Shown piece after piece: positions 55,412-63,397 of a stretch of 64,000 bases of DNA. How positions within the stretch are numbered: the first letter of the stretch is position 1; each line of letters starts with the position of its first letter. This DNA comes from Wandonia haliotis (GTDB lineage Bacteria > Bacteroidota > Bacteroidia > Flavobacteriales_D > Crocinitomicaceae): contig NZ_BAAAFH010000022.1 in NCBI RefSeq assembly GCF_039523435.1, positions 1 through 64,000 of the forward strand, written 5' to 3'. A program made the translations under genes and the position numbers. The notes beneath the pieces were generated by a model, which saw only the letters and a list, made by a program, of their open reading frames with translations, had not been told where the DNA came from and did not search any database.

Positions 55412-57268
55412 TTAATTAACTTTCTTGAAATTTAAGTAGCGTTTTTTTCCATTTATGGAGTACACGATTAACGTATGTACAACATCTGCCGGAATATTTA
55501 AACCGGAAAGAAACAATGTATGGTAGTTTCCATGTGTTCGGTGAGGAAGGGCTGTATTAACTCCAACCGGAGCTCCAAAATGATCAGATGAAGCGATAAC
55601 AGTATTTGTGTTATCACGTATTTCAAACTTCAACTGCTCCCCGGTTTCTGCATCTTGCAATTCATCAAAATGAAAAAATAGTACCGGTCTGTACATCAGA
55701 TACAGCTCTCCATTTAAACGCTCCTTTAAGGTAACCGGTTTCGGACACTCTAAACTCACCTCAAATTCTATTTGTGGGCGTTGAGCTGGTGTTCCATTCT
55801 CCGACGAGCTGATTGCAACATTTCTTGAACCGGATGAGCTGGGATACTGTAAGTCTATAAAGTATCCGTAATTGGGATTACCCTGCCAGTATTCCCAAAA
55901 TGCTTTGGTATCAATTGTTTTTAACCCCGTTGACGTAATGTTTGTTGATTTCTGAATGGTATTGTTATGCACTGGTTGATGATTGTAAGTAACTACATTC
56001 TCCTGCCATTGTTCAGTTATTAACTTTAAAAACGGTGTATTACCTGACCCTGAATTAGATATAACCTGTAACTTTAAATTAGACTTACTAATAGTAAAAT
56101 CAGGATCAAGAAACAAATTAAATCTTACTAATGCCTTTGTATTATAACTGTTGTGCACTTCTCCGTACTGAGTTATTGAAGATTGACCTCTGCTAATTGT
56201 AAGAGAAGATGCCCCCCCATAGTTATGATCAATATAATCACTATACACTGGAGAAGGATACAGATTAAGTGTTTGCCGGAGGTTCGAGATATACGCATCA
56301 TCTACATAATCAGATCCCGGATTATAAGTAATACTCACCTTCTCACATTCCACACCAACGATAAAAGACATATAGCTCTCTACGCCCAGACCATCTGTCA
56401 CCTTTACACCGTACCAACCGTAATTCAATCCACTTATCGTCGGAGAATTCGTTCCGATAGCATTGCCTGAGCTGTTAAACCACTGATACGTATATGAACC
56501 ATTACCCCCACTGGTAGTAGCCGTAATTGAGCCGTCTCCTGAACTCGTCGTTGAAGCATGGGTTACAGATACCAAATCGATTTCAATCGGCAATACGTAT
56601 TGTACAATAAGCTTTGGTTTGTGATCAAGAGCCAATATCGGTCCTCCAGGATACAACTCGATATAAGAGATCCCTGCCTCTTTTGATTGATAAGAATTTT
56701 CGTAATCCATCTGAACTGCAGGATCACGATCAATAATGAACCCATAGTTTAGATTTGGGTAGTTGACCCAACGTTGTACCATAGTAGTTAAATTCAGGTC
56801 ATCGAAATGATGAAACTTAACATTCGTATCCCAGGACCAATTACTTACGGTTGGTGTTTCCGTAAATTCATATTGTGTAGTTTCTGTAGGTATGGTATTC
56901 CATGTAACCGTTGATTCACTCCAATCTTCTGTCAATTGCTGAAATAAAAAACTGGAAGGAATTCCGGTTCGGAATTCCATTTTTAATTCTGCAGAAGTAA
57001 TAATGGCATTATCAGGGATAGAAGATAAATCAAATCTCAATAAACTTTTAGTATACACAGACCCCTCCGATATTTTAAAGATACTTAATATCGTTGTTGT
57101 TCCATAGTTACCCGTTGGAACTATGGATATAGTATACACATCATCTGAAGGAGTAAATGAAGCCGAAGTCTGTGCCGAAGTCAGTCGGATTGAAAATAAC
57201 AAAGCCACTAGAACTATGACATAAGTAGATCGTCCTGATACAGGCAAATAGTTTTGATGAATAAGCAT
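55412..57268 (-). CDS. secreted protein with two DNRLRE domains and a SprB repeat
   Basis: A protein of 618 residues. After a signal sequence (cleavage near residue 33, TSAQ) come a DNRLRE domain at about 38-225 (LLRFDLSSIPDNAIITSAEL, WSESTVTWNTIP), a SprB-type repeat at about 235-305 (GGNGSYTYQWFNSSG), a second DNRLRE domain at about 325-505 (ALVRFNLF, WQENVVTYNHQP), and a C-terminal beta domain. DNRLRE domains are extracellular adhesion or carbohydrate-related modules. It ends 7 nt before the SpvB-like gene. No T9SS tail is recognised. A role in docking the large proteins to a surface is an inference. Confidence 0.78.
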   Translation of the reverse strand: MLIHQNYLPVSGRSTYVIVLVALLFSIRLTSAQTSASFTPSDDVYTISIVPTGNYGTTTILSIFKISEGSVYTKSLLRFDLSSIPDNAIITSAELKMEFRTGIPSSFLFQQLTEDWSESTVTWNTIPTETTQYEFTETPTVSNWSWDTNVKFHHFDDLNLTTMVQRWVNYPNLNYGFIIDRDPAVQMDYENSYQSKEAGISYIELYPGGPILALDHKPKLIVQYVLPIEIDLVSVTHASTTSSGDGSITATTSGGNGSYTYQWFNSSGNAIGTNSPTISGLNYGWYGVKVTDGLGVESYMSFIVGVECEKVSITYNPGSDYVDDAYISNLRQTLNLYPSPVYSDYIDHNYGGASSLTISRGQSSITQYGEVHNSYNTKALVRFNLFLDPDFTISKSNLKLQVISNSGSGNTPFLKLITEQWQENVVTYNHQPVHNNTIQKSTNITSTGLKTIDTKAFWEYWQGNPNYGYFIDLQYPSSSGSRNVAISSSENGTPAQRPQIEFEVSLECPKPVTLKERLNGELYLMYRPVLFFHFDELQDAETGEQLKFEIRDNTNTVIASSDHFGAPVGVNTALPHRTHGNYHTLFLSGLNIPADVVHTLIVYSINGKKRYLNFKKVN

Positions 57269-57291
57269 AATATACTTCTTAGTATTAGCAG

Positions 57292-57705
57292 TTAATGGAT
57301 AAATTCAAACGTGCTGAACACCTCCGGATTCAATAAGTAATCTTTCACCCGTACATGTATGGTATAATCAACTTCATTCATGAAAGGGATAAAGTCCAGG
57401 ATAAATTGATTATCTGTAAAACTAACCGCTTCCGTTTCCAGGCGTGTCAGGTCATACTTTACCCGGTAAATGGGTTGCTGACTTGTTTTCTCCAATACTT
57501 CCACAAACAGTTCTCCGAAAAAATCGTAATCCGCTACGTATAAACTCAGTTTCAGTAAGGGGATCGTCTGTGTAGAATCCAAAGGGGAGGTAACATCTCC
57601 TTCTTCATAAATTAAGACGGATACACTGTCCATTTGAGCGGTAACCTCGTTTACTTTTAAGATTGCCAATAGACTTATCAAGAGAATAAAAATGTAGTTT
57701 TTCAT
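57292..57705 (-). CDS. small secreted protein, first gene of the RHS block
   Basis: A protein of 137 residues with a signal peptide ending in VTAQ (cleavage near 24). The rest is a single beta-rich domain of about 110 residues (LLKLSLYVADYDFFGELFVE, YTIHVRVKDYLL) with no recognised family. It begins the five-gene block, 23 nt before the DNRLRE gene. A chaperone or adaptor for the giant proteins would suit its place, but there is no direct evidence. The 278 bp upstream (57706-57983) separate it from the divergent GbsR gene and hold no clear minus-strand -7 box. Confidence 0.6.
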   Translation of the reverse strand: MKNYIFILLISLLAILKVNEVTAQMDSVSVLIYEEGDVTSPLDSTQTIPLLKLSLYVADYDFFGELFVEVLEKTSQQPIYRVKYDLTRLETEAVSFTDNQFILDFIPFMNEVDYTIHVRVKDYLLNPEVFSTFEFIH

Positions 57706-57930
57706 GATATAGATTTGATTAAACTTTGTTTTCGCTAAAGATTAGGGATGGTTTTACAAGGTTTTTCCAGTTAGTTTTTGCTTTTCGGCGGCGAAACTAA
57801 TCCTAAAATCCGGTTCCAACAAGCTTTTATTAACAAAAAAGTATGAATAATTTTTATCAGGAATTTAACAAGCTGCAAGGCTTCCCCGTATAATTCTAAC
57901 ACCTAATTACTTATCATATTTTCACAAATC

Positions 57931-57952
57931 AAGTTCATTAATTACTGAACTT
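57931..57952. promoter_or_regulatory. 22-bp palindromic operator of the GbsR/MarR gene
   Basis: Arms AAGTTCA (57931-57937) and TGAACTT (57946-57952) around TTAATTAC, with only one mismatched pair overall. It lies 31 bp before the GbsR-type start codon, just upstream of a near -7 box (TACTTTTA). MarR-type repressors bind palindromes of this size. Confidence 0.6.
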
Positions 57953-57983
57953 ATTGTACTTTTATAAAAATTGAAGAATTAGC

Positions 57984-58469
57984 ATGAGGAAAAGAGAATT
58001 CTATATTGAGCAGGTAGGTTTGTTTTATGAAAACTACGGATTACCTCGTATGGCTGGTAGAATATTGGGGCACCTCCTCTCTTCGGAATCCGATGCGATT
58101 TCTTTTGAAGAGTTACAAAAATCTCTGCAAGCCAGTAAAGGCTCTATCAGTAGTAATGTAAATCTCTTACTCAATCAGAAGCTAATTATCAAGCACACAA
58201 TACCTGGCGATCGAAAAACTTACTTTACTCTTTCCTACAACAGTCTGAATGCAATCATAGAAGAAAAAGCAAAATCAGTAACGGCTTTTCGAAAATTGTT
58301 TGAAAAGGGAATCGGGTTTCATACAGACCAACACACTCCAAAACACGAAATATTATCTGAGATCATACACTATTACCAGTTTTTGGAGAAAGAAATGCCG
58401 CTTTTGAAAGAAAAATGGGAAAACAAACGAAAAACAATACACAATGACAACAGAAAGAAAAGTTGCTAA
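57984..58469 (+). CDS. GbsR/MarR-family transcriptional regulator
   Basis: A winged-helix regulator of 161 residues of the GbsR type: FYENYGLPRMAGRILGHLL at residues 15-33, the helix-turn-helix SFEELQKSLQASKGSISSNV, and the wing IPGDRKTYFTL. The C-terminal half is a helical dimerisation region. It overlaps the DUF6653 gene by 26 nt, and a near-perfect palindrome lies just upstream, so autoregulation of the three-gene operon is likely. Members may respond to osmotic or drug-like signals; the ligand here is unknown. Confidence 0.85.
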   Translation: MRKREFYIEQVGLFYENYGLPRMAGRILGHLLSSESDAISFEELQKSLQASKGSISSNVNLLLNQKLIIKHTIPGDRKTYFTLSYNSLNAIIEEKAKSVTAFRKLFEKGIGFHTDQHTPKHEILSEIIHYYQFLEKEMPLLKEKWENKRKTIHNDNRKKSC

Positions 58470-58953
58470 GTTTTTTAATCTTACGGATGAAAATTGGATG
58501 AAACATTCGAACCCCTGGAGTGTCTGGACCCGTTATTCCGTCCTGCCACTTATTGTTTTTGCATTCTGGTCCAGAATATGGATTGGTTGGTGGTGTCTTG
58601 TCCCCGGAATAGTATCCCTTCTATGGATGTTTTTTAATCCCATATTTTTTCCCCGACCTTCTTCTACCAAAAACTGGGCATCAAGATCTGTTATGGGAGA
58701 ACGGGTTTTCCTTAACAGAGATACAATAAAAATTCCCGAAATACATACAGGTGGAATCCATACGATTCTAAACCTGATTTCTTCTTCAGGAATGATCCTT
58801 GCGATCTGGGCAACGGTTACCTATTCTGTTTGGGGAGCTATTCTGGGAATTGCACTCGCCTATTTGGGTAAAAGCTGGTATTTGGACCGAATGGTCTGGT
58901 TGTACAACGACATGAAAGAGAAAAATGAAGAATACAAAAGCTGGGAATATTAA
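58444..58953 (+). CDS. DUF6653 family membrane protein
   Basis: A protein of 169 residues with three to four membrane segments and a Trp-rich start (WMKHSNPWSVWTRYSVLPL). The pattern, with NPWSVWTR, FNPIFFPRP, NWASRSVMGERVFLNR and W-LYNDMKEKNEEYKSWEY at the end, matches DUF6653. Its role is unknown. It overlaps the regulator before it by 26 nt and the AraC gene after it by 29 nt, so all three are one operon; the membrane protein may be the regulated product. Confidence 0.8.
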   Translation: MTTERKVAKFFNLTDENWMKHSNPWSVWTRYSVLPLIVFAFWSRIWIGWWCLVPGIVSLLWMFFNPIFFPRPSSTKNWASRSVMGERVFLNRDTIKIPEIHTGGIHTILNLISSSGMILAIWATVTYSVWGAILGIALAYLGKSWYLDRMVWLYNDMKEKNEEYKSWEY

Positions 58954-59707
58954 ATCTACCTCTTTTCAACAACAAAACCATATCTATTTTGGTAAAGATC
59001 TTGGAATTTTTATCGGGTCATTAAAAGACAACTCTTTCCACAAACATTACGCCATACAGATATGTGTTTCTTTATCTTCTTTTACATTAGAGAGTAAAAA
59101 CTCTGATTCGAAATTGCTACAATCCTGTTTCATTACCAGTAACACCTTCCACCGTCTTGATGCTTCCGCTACAACCTTAATTTTATTAATAAACCCCATT
59201 AGCTCTCTCGGACATCAACTCAGTTTACAGCATAAAGAAAATACTGTTCTTAATTTACATACGACGCTTGAGGAAAAATTTAGCGTAGTTCTTAAACAAT
59301 TTCTATCCGGAACATTAGATTTCCGACATGTACAGGAGGCTATCAAAAGTTCCCTTCACACATTTACCTGCCAGTGCGAAGAAGATAACCACTTACAGGA
59401 CAACAGGATTTATTCAGCCATCCAATATCTGGAAAAAAATTTCGACCGGGTTGTTTCATTACATGAGATAGCTTCACTTTGTTGTTTATCTGAAACCCGG
59501 TTTCTGCATCTATTCAAAGAAAAAACGAATATTAATTACAGACGTTACCAACTCTGGAATAAACTTGTAAAATCGCTCCCCTATTTAAGTCAGCATTCAA
59601 TAACCGAAACTGCTCATACTTTTGGATTCACCGATAGCTCTCATTACACCCGAACTTTCCGGGAGACTTTCGGACTTTCTCCTAAAAAGCTTATAGCTTC
59701 AAAATAG
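58925..59707 (+). CDS. AraC-family transcriptional regulator
   Basis: A regulator of 260 residues. The first 150 residues form a cupin-like sensing part (FGKDLGIFIGSLKDNSFHKH). The double helix-turn-helix occupies about 160-258 (LHEIASLCCLSETRFLHLF and ITETAHTFGFTDSSHYTRTF). It is the last gene of the GbsR-DUF6653-AraC operon. Two regulators around one membrane protein suggest a sensing circuit with two inputs. Confidence 0.85.
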   Translation: MKNTKAGNIKSTSFQQQNHIYFGKDLGIFIGSLKDNSFHKHYAIQICVSLSSFTLESKNSDSKLLQSCFITSNTFHRLDASATTLILLINPISSLGHQLSLQHKENTVLNLHTTLEEKFSVVLKQFLSGTLDFRHVQEAIKSSLHTFTCQCEEDNHLQDNRIYSAIQYLEKNFDRVVSLHEIASLCCLSETRFLHLFKEKTNINYRRYQLWNKLVKSLPYLSQHSITETAHTFGFTDSSHYTRTFRETFGLSPKKLIASK

Positions 59708-59782
59708 CCGGTTTATACAAGTTTAGCAATAAGAGAGTTGGGACATTTGCACCAACACATTTATTGAATAAATAACACACGT

Positions 59783-60484
59783 ATGAACAGGTATTTAAAC
59801 TCCTCTAAACTTCTGGATTATCAGGAAGATGCTATTCAGGAATTAATCCGTAAAAAAAACTGGTCGGCACTCCCTAACATAGAGCGTATAAAAGCGATCT
59901 ATAACTTTGTCAGGGATGATATTTATTTCGGATATAATCGCTCTGATGAACTTCCCGCTTCCCAAATTCTCCGTGACGGATATGGTCAATGTAATACAAA
60001 AGCCACACTATTGATGGCATTACTCAGAGCTACAGGGATTCCTAACCGTATTCATGGTTTCACCATAGATAAAGCTCTTCAAAAAGGAGCTATAACAGGA
60101 ATCAGTTACTGGCTTTCTCCAAAAAACATTCTACACAGTTGGGTAGAGGTTTATTATAACGATCAGTGGTATTTTCTGGAAGGGGTTATTCTGGACAAGA
60201 AATACCTCACTGCTTTACAAAAAAAGAACCCGGATTGCAAGACAACATTTTGCGGATATGGCGCATATACTGATAATTTCCAAAATCCACCGATTGAGTG
60301 GAATGTAAATAACACATTTATTCAGGAAAAAGGAATTAATCAGGATTTTGGCGTTTTTGACTCTCCTGACGATTTATATTCAGCACACCGCCAAAACCTT
60401 AATGCAATACAGCGATTTGTTTTTCAAAAGATAATACGGCATAAAATGAACCGAAATGTAAGAGCCATCAGAGACAATAAATAG
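59783..60484 (+). CDS. transglutaminase-like cysteine peptidase family protein
   Basis: A protein of 233 residues with a transglutaminase-like core: the catalytic Cys in DGYGQCNTKATLLMALLRA (near residue 72), His in ILHSWVEVYY (near 121), and an acidic residue in WYFLEGVILD (near 136). There is no signal peptide, which points to the cytoplasm. Such proteins may act as proteases or amidases. The gene converges on yajC with a hairpin between. Confidence 0.82.
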   Translation: MNRYLNSSKLLDYQEDAIQELIRKKNWSALPNIERIKAIYNFVRDDIYFGYNRSDELPASQILRDGYGQCNTKATLLMALLRATGIPNRIHGFTIDKALQKGAITGISYWLSPKNILHSWVEVYYNDQWYFLEGVILDKKYLTALQKKNPDCKTTFCGYGAYTDNFQNPPIEWNVNNTFIQEKGINQDFGVFDSPDDLYSAHRQNLNAIQRFVFQKIIRHKMNRNVRAIRDNK

Positions 60485-60485
60485 C

Positions 60486-60512
60486 AAAAGGGCATGATGA
60501 TGAATCATGCCC
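60486..60512 (-). terminator. hairpin ending the yajC operon
   Basis: GGGCATGAT (60490-60498) and ATCATGCCC (60504-60512) with a 5-nt loop; A4 before it gives a short U tract on the minus strand. The hairpin may also slow transcripts from the convergent transglutaminase gene. Confidence 0.65.
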
Positions 60513-60535
60513 TCGTCTGTATCTTATTATTCGGA

Positions 60536-60805
60536 TTACTTCTGTGCTACAGCCTGCTCATCAAAAGACTGAGAAATTGCAGACTTTTCAAGACGAATCT
60601 TTGTTGAAGATTCACAAGCTATCAATACGGTAGTATCTGCCACTTCAAGAATCTTTCCATGTACACCACCAATGGTTACAACTTTATCCCCAACCTGTAA
60701 GTTCTCACGAAATTTTTTCAACTCCTTTTGCTTCTTCATTTGAGGACGAATCATGAAGAAATAAAATACTACAACAATTAAAATTAATGGCAAAAATTCA
60801 CCCAT
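60536..60805 (-). CDS. yajC: preprotein translocase accessory subunit YajC
   Basis: A protein of 89 residues with one N-terminal membrane segment (LPLILIVVVFYFFMI) followed by RPQMKKQKELKKFRENLQ and GDKVVTIGGVHGKILEV, the YajC signature. It associates with SecDF in the inner membrane. It is the last gene of the block with DUF1573, nusB and leucine dehydrogenase. Confidence 0.93.
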   Translation of the reverse strand: MGEFLPLILIVVVFYFFMIRPQMKKQKELKKFRENLQVGDKVVTIGGVHGKILEVADTTVLIACESSTKIRLEKSAISQSFDEQAVAQK

Positions 60806-60846
60806 TTCTTTCTCTTTTTTAATTTATAAATTAGTACTTCTGTACC

Positions 60847-61236
60847 TTAGTTTTTGATTACATTTCCTTTGATAAGGAATACCGTTCTTGTAGGATTAGT
60901 ATTCGCCATCATCGTAACCGATTTTGAGATTTCTCCTGAAAAACCGGTTGTGTTCACAGAAGACTTAATCAATCCTTTTTGTCCCGGAGGAATCGGCTCT
61001 TTAGTATACTCGGCAACCGTACATCCACAAGCTGGTTTTACATCAATGATTGTCAATGGAAGGTCTCCTGTATTCGTAACTTCAAAAGTAACATCTACCA
61101 CTTCTCCTTCAACTACATCTCCGAATTTATACACTGTTTCAGCCTCAATTGTCGTCGGAGCACCAAACTCCTGACTTCCTTCATTTCCACAGGCAAATAA
61201 AATTCCCGATACCAGTACAAACAGTAAATTTCTCAT
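60847..61236 (-). CDS. DUF1573 lipoprotein
   Basis: A protein of 129 residues. The lipobox LFAC near residues 13-16 marks it as a lipoprotein. The rest is an Ig-like DUF1573 domain (VTFEVTNTGDLPLTIIDVKP, ACGCTVAEYTKEPIPPGQKG) with the conserved Cys pair. The family is very common in Bacteroidota and its role is unknown. It lies 11 nt after nusB on the same message. Confidence 0.9.
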   Translation of the reverse strand: MRNLLFVLVSGILFACGNEGSQEFGAPTTIEAETVYKFGDVVEGEVVDVTFEVTNTGDLPLTIIDVKPACGCTVAEYTKEPIPPGQKGLIKSSVNTTGFSGEISKSVTMMANTNPTRTVFLIKGNVIKN

Positions 61237-61247
61237 ACGTTTTTCTT

Positions 61248-62195
61248 TTATTGCATCAGACCTCTTCCGGCCTTTCTGATTTTCCCTTCCTTTTCCAGAT
61301 GTACAATTGCTTTATCCAAAATACCATTGATAAACATATTACTTTTCGGCGTACTGTAATACTTCGAAATTTCTATGTATTCATTCAATGTTACTTTTTT
61401 GGGAATACTTGCAAACTCCTGCAATTCCGTAATTGCCATATTCATAAGGATGACATCCATCTTCGCAATTCGCTCCAGTTCCCAGTTATCTGTCAATTTC
61501 TCGATCAATTTTGCATTTTCATCTTCATTCATGATTGACTTACGCAAAAGAGTAACAATAAACTGTTTTTCATCAATCGCATCGCGGTACAATTCAAGAA
61601 TACGATTAGGTCCTTCTTCCGAAAATCCTTTTATCGTCTTGAGCACCATCGAACACATCAGATCTATATCATCCAACCAGCTAATGCTTTTCTCTTCGAA
61701 GAAATTGTACAGCAATCTTGAATTGGCAATTTCCTCCTTGAACAAAGCCAAAGCAAACGCTCTGTCTTCCTCAAATCCGGACAACTCATTATTCATGAAC
61801 GTAAAATACGTCTCCGAATCTTTGATTACCAGAAACATCTTCCGGAACATTTCACGGTTTACATCCCCCATCCAGTTGATCTTGCGCTGTTCGGCAATGG
61901 ATCGCAACTCAGCACTTTCCTCCAGAATCCGGACAATAGCATTATCCATAAATTTCATATTCGGATTCAGGTCTTCTTCTGTAGGACGAATTTTATTCTT
62001 TGCTTCTTCCGCACGAATAAGTGCTATCTGCTTAAGCTCACCAAAAGTCAGTAAAAGATATAAATACAGATCATACATTTTTTCCACGGAGTTTAATAAC
62101 TCTGTTTCCGTTTTTCTGTAGTTTTCTTCGTCTGACTGAAAATAGGCATACAATGCCTGTAAAACTTTAATACGTAAGTGTCTTCTGTTAACCAT
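61248..62195 (-). CDS. nusB: transcription antitermination factor NusB, long form
   Basis: Helps form the rRNA antitermination complex with NusE. The opening RRHLRIKVLQALYAYFQSD and the C-terminal half (MDVILMNMAITELQEFASIP, NEYIEISKYYSTPKSNMFINGILD) are NusB. At 315 residues it is about twice the E. coli length because of a helical insertion at about 40-180, usual for Bacteroidota. It starts 6 nt after the leucine dehydrogenase stop. Confidence 0.92.
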   Translation of the reverse strand: MVNRRHLRIKVLQALYAYFQSDEENYRKTETELLNSVEKMYDLYLYLLLTFGELKQIALIRAEEAKNKIRPTEEDLNPNMKFMDNAIVRILEESAELRSIAEQRKINWMGDVNREMFRKMFLVIKDSETYFTFMNNELSGFEEDRAFALALFKEEIANSRLLYNFFEEKSISWLDDIDLMCSMVLKTIKGFSEEGPNRILELYRDAIDEKQFIVTLLRKSIMNEDENAKLIEKLTDNWELERIAKMDVILMNMAITELQEFASIPKKVTLNEYIEISKYYSTPKSNMFINGILDKAIVHLEKEGKIRKAGRGLMQ

Positions 62196-62201
62196 GATCT
62201 A

Positions 62202-63299
62202 TTATAAAGGAAGTTTTACTTTACCAATAGCTACAATACGCTCTTCAGCCATTTTGTTAGCAATCTGGTAAGCAGGAATCCCTTCCTCTTTAGAACGATT
62301 AATAATAGATGAAATAGTTGTATAAATTTCCTCCGCTTTTGCCATAGCCCATTCTCCGGAAAGATTTTTTACTTCAGCATAACAGTTTATAACTCCACCG
62401 GCATTCAATGCAAAATCCGGAGCATAAATAATCCCCCGATCCATCACTGCTTTACCGTGAATGGTTTCCTCTTTCAACTGGTTATTTGCCGCACCTGCTA
62501 TAACAGAGCACTTCAAACGATCAAGTGTTTCATCATTAACCGTCGCCCCTAAAGCACAAGGCGCATAAATATCCATGTCAATATCATAAATTTCATCCAG
62601 ACCAACTACTTTCGCGTTGTAGGTTTCTGAAATACGTTTTAAAGTCGGTTCATGAATATCAGTAATAAACACGTCAGCTCCTTCTTGCGTCAGGTGCTTA
62701 ACCAAATACTCACCTACATGCCCCACACCCTGTACAGCAACTTTTTTCCCGGCAAGTGAATCTGTACCAAACTGAGCTTTTGCTGCAGCTTTCATACCAA
62801 CATATACACCATAAGCTGTTACAGGAGAAGGATCTCCACTTTTCCCTGGCAGACCGACTACGTGATCTGTTTCCATATTCACCCAGGTCATATCAACAGG
62901 AGAAATCCCTACATCTTCTGCAGTGATATACTTTCCGCCAAGACTGTTCACAAACTTCCCGAAACGACGCATCAAAGCTTCTGACTTCATCGTTCTAGAA
63001 TCTCCGATAATTACGGCTTTTCCTCCTCCAAGATTCAACCCTGAAATTGAGTTCTTGTAGGTCATTCCACGTGACAAACGCAATACATCGTTCAAAGCCT
63101 CCAGCTCATTTGTATAATTCCACATACGTGTTCCGCCCAAAGCAGGTCCGAGAACGGTATTGTGAACTGCAATAATAGCTTTAAGACCTGTTTCATTATC
63201 ATTACAGAAAAGAAGCTGCTCATGATTATATCTGCTCATCTGAGCAATTACAGGATTCTCTGCCAGGTGAGTATCCTTAATATCTTTAACTTCAAACAT
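62202..63299 (-). CDS. Glu/Leu/Phe/Val dehydrogenase, probably leucine dehydrogenase
   Basis: Reversible oxidative deamination of branched amino acids with NAD. Of 365 residues, the first half carries GGTRMWNY and LGGGKAVIIGD with the catalytic Lys, and TAEDVGISPVDM; the Rossmann half has VQGVGHVGEYLVKHL near 205-219 and AGAANNQL. This is closest to leucine/valine dehydrogenases. It is the first gene of the four-gene block; a minus-strand TAnnTTTG box lies at 63379-63386. Confidence 0.88.
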   Translation of the reverse strand: MFEVKDIKDTHLAENPVIAQMSRYNHEQLLFCNDNETGLKAIIAVHNTVLGPALGGTRMWNYTNELEALNDVLRLSRGMTYKNSISGLNLGGGKAVIIGDSRTMKSEALMRRFGKFVNSLGGKYITAEDVGISPVDMTWVNMETDHVVGLPGKSGDPSPVTAYGVYVGMKAAAKAQFGTDSLAGKKVAVQGVGHVGEYLVKHLTQEGADVFITDIHEPTLKRISETYNAKVVGLDEIYDIDMDIYAPCALGATVNDETLDRLKCSVIAGAANNQLKEETIHGKAVMDRGIIYAPDFALNAGGVINCYAEVKNLSGEWAMAKAEEIYTTISSIINRSKEEGIPAYQIANKMAEERIVAIGKVKLPL

Positions 63300-63342
63300 A
63301 CTTTTATCTTAATTGTTTCGAACTAGTGTCGTTTCTATTGAC

Positions 63343-63350
63343 TAAATTTG
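63343..63350 (+). promoter_or_regulatory. -7 box (TAAATTTG) of the ABC exporter gene
   Basis: Perfect TAnnTTTG match 48 nt before the start codon at 63398, predicting a leader of about 40 nt. No good -33 TTTG was found at normal spacing. Confidence 0.45.
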
Positions 63351-63378
63351 CAGTGCAAACAGCGAATAGAAAGCAGCG

Positions 63379-63386
63379 CAAAAATA
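63379..63386 (-). promoter_or_regulatory. -7 box (TATTTTTG on minus) of the leucine dehydrogenase operon
   Basis: Perfect TAnnTTTG match on the minus strand, about 80 nt upstream of the dehydrogenase start. The -33 box is not clear. Confidence 0.35.
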
Positions 63387-63397
63387 GTAAAATTCGA

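Noticed and set aside
61375..62121. A 248-codon open frame on the plus strand opposite nusB
   Set aside because: It is the mirror of a well-supported gene, has a Ser/Ile/Arg-rich composition typical of antisense frames, and no promoter or family likeness.
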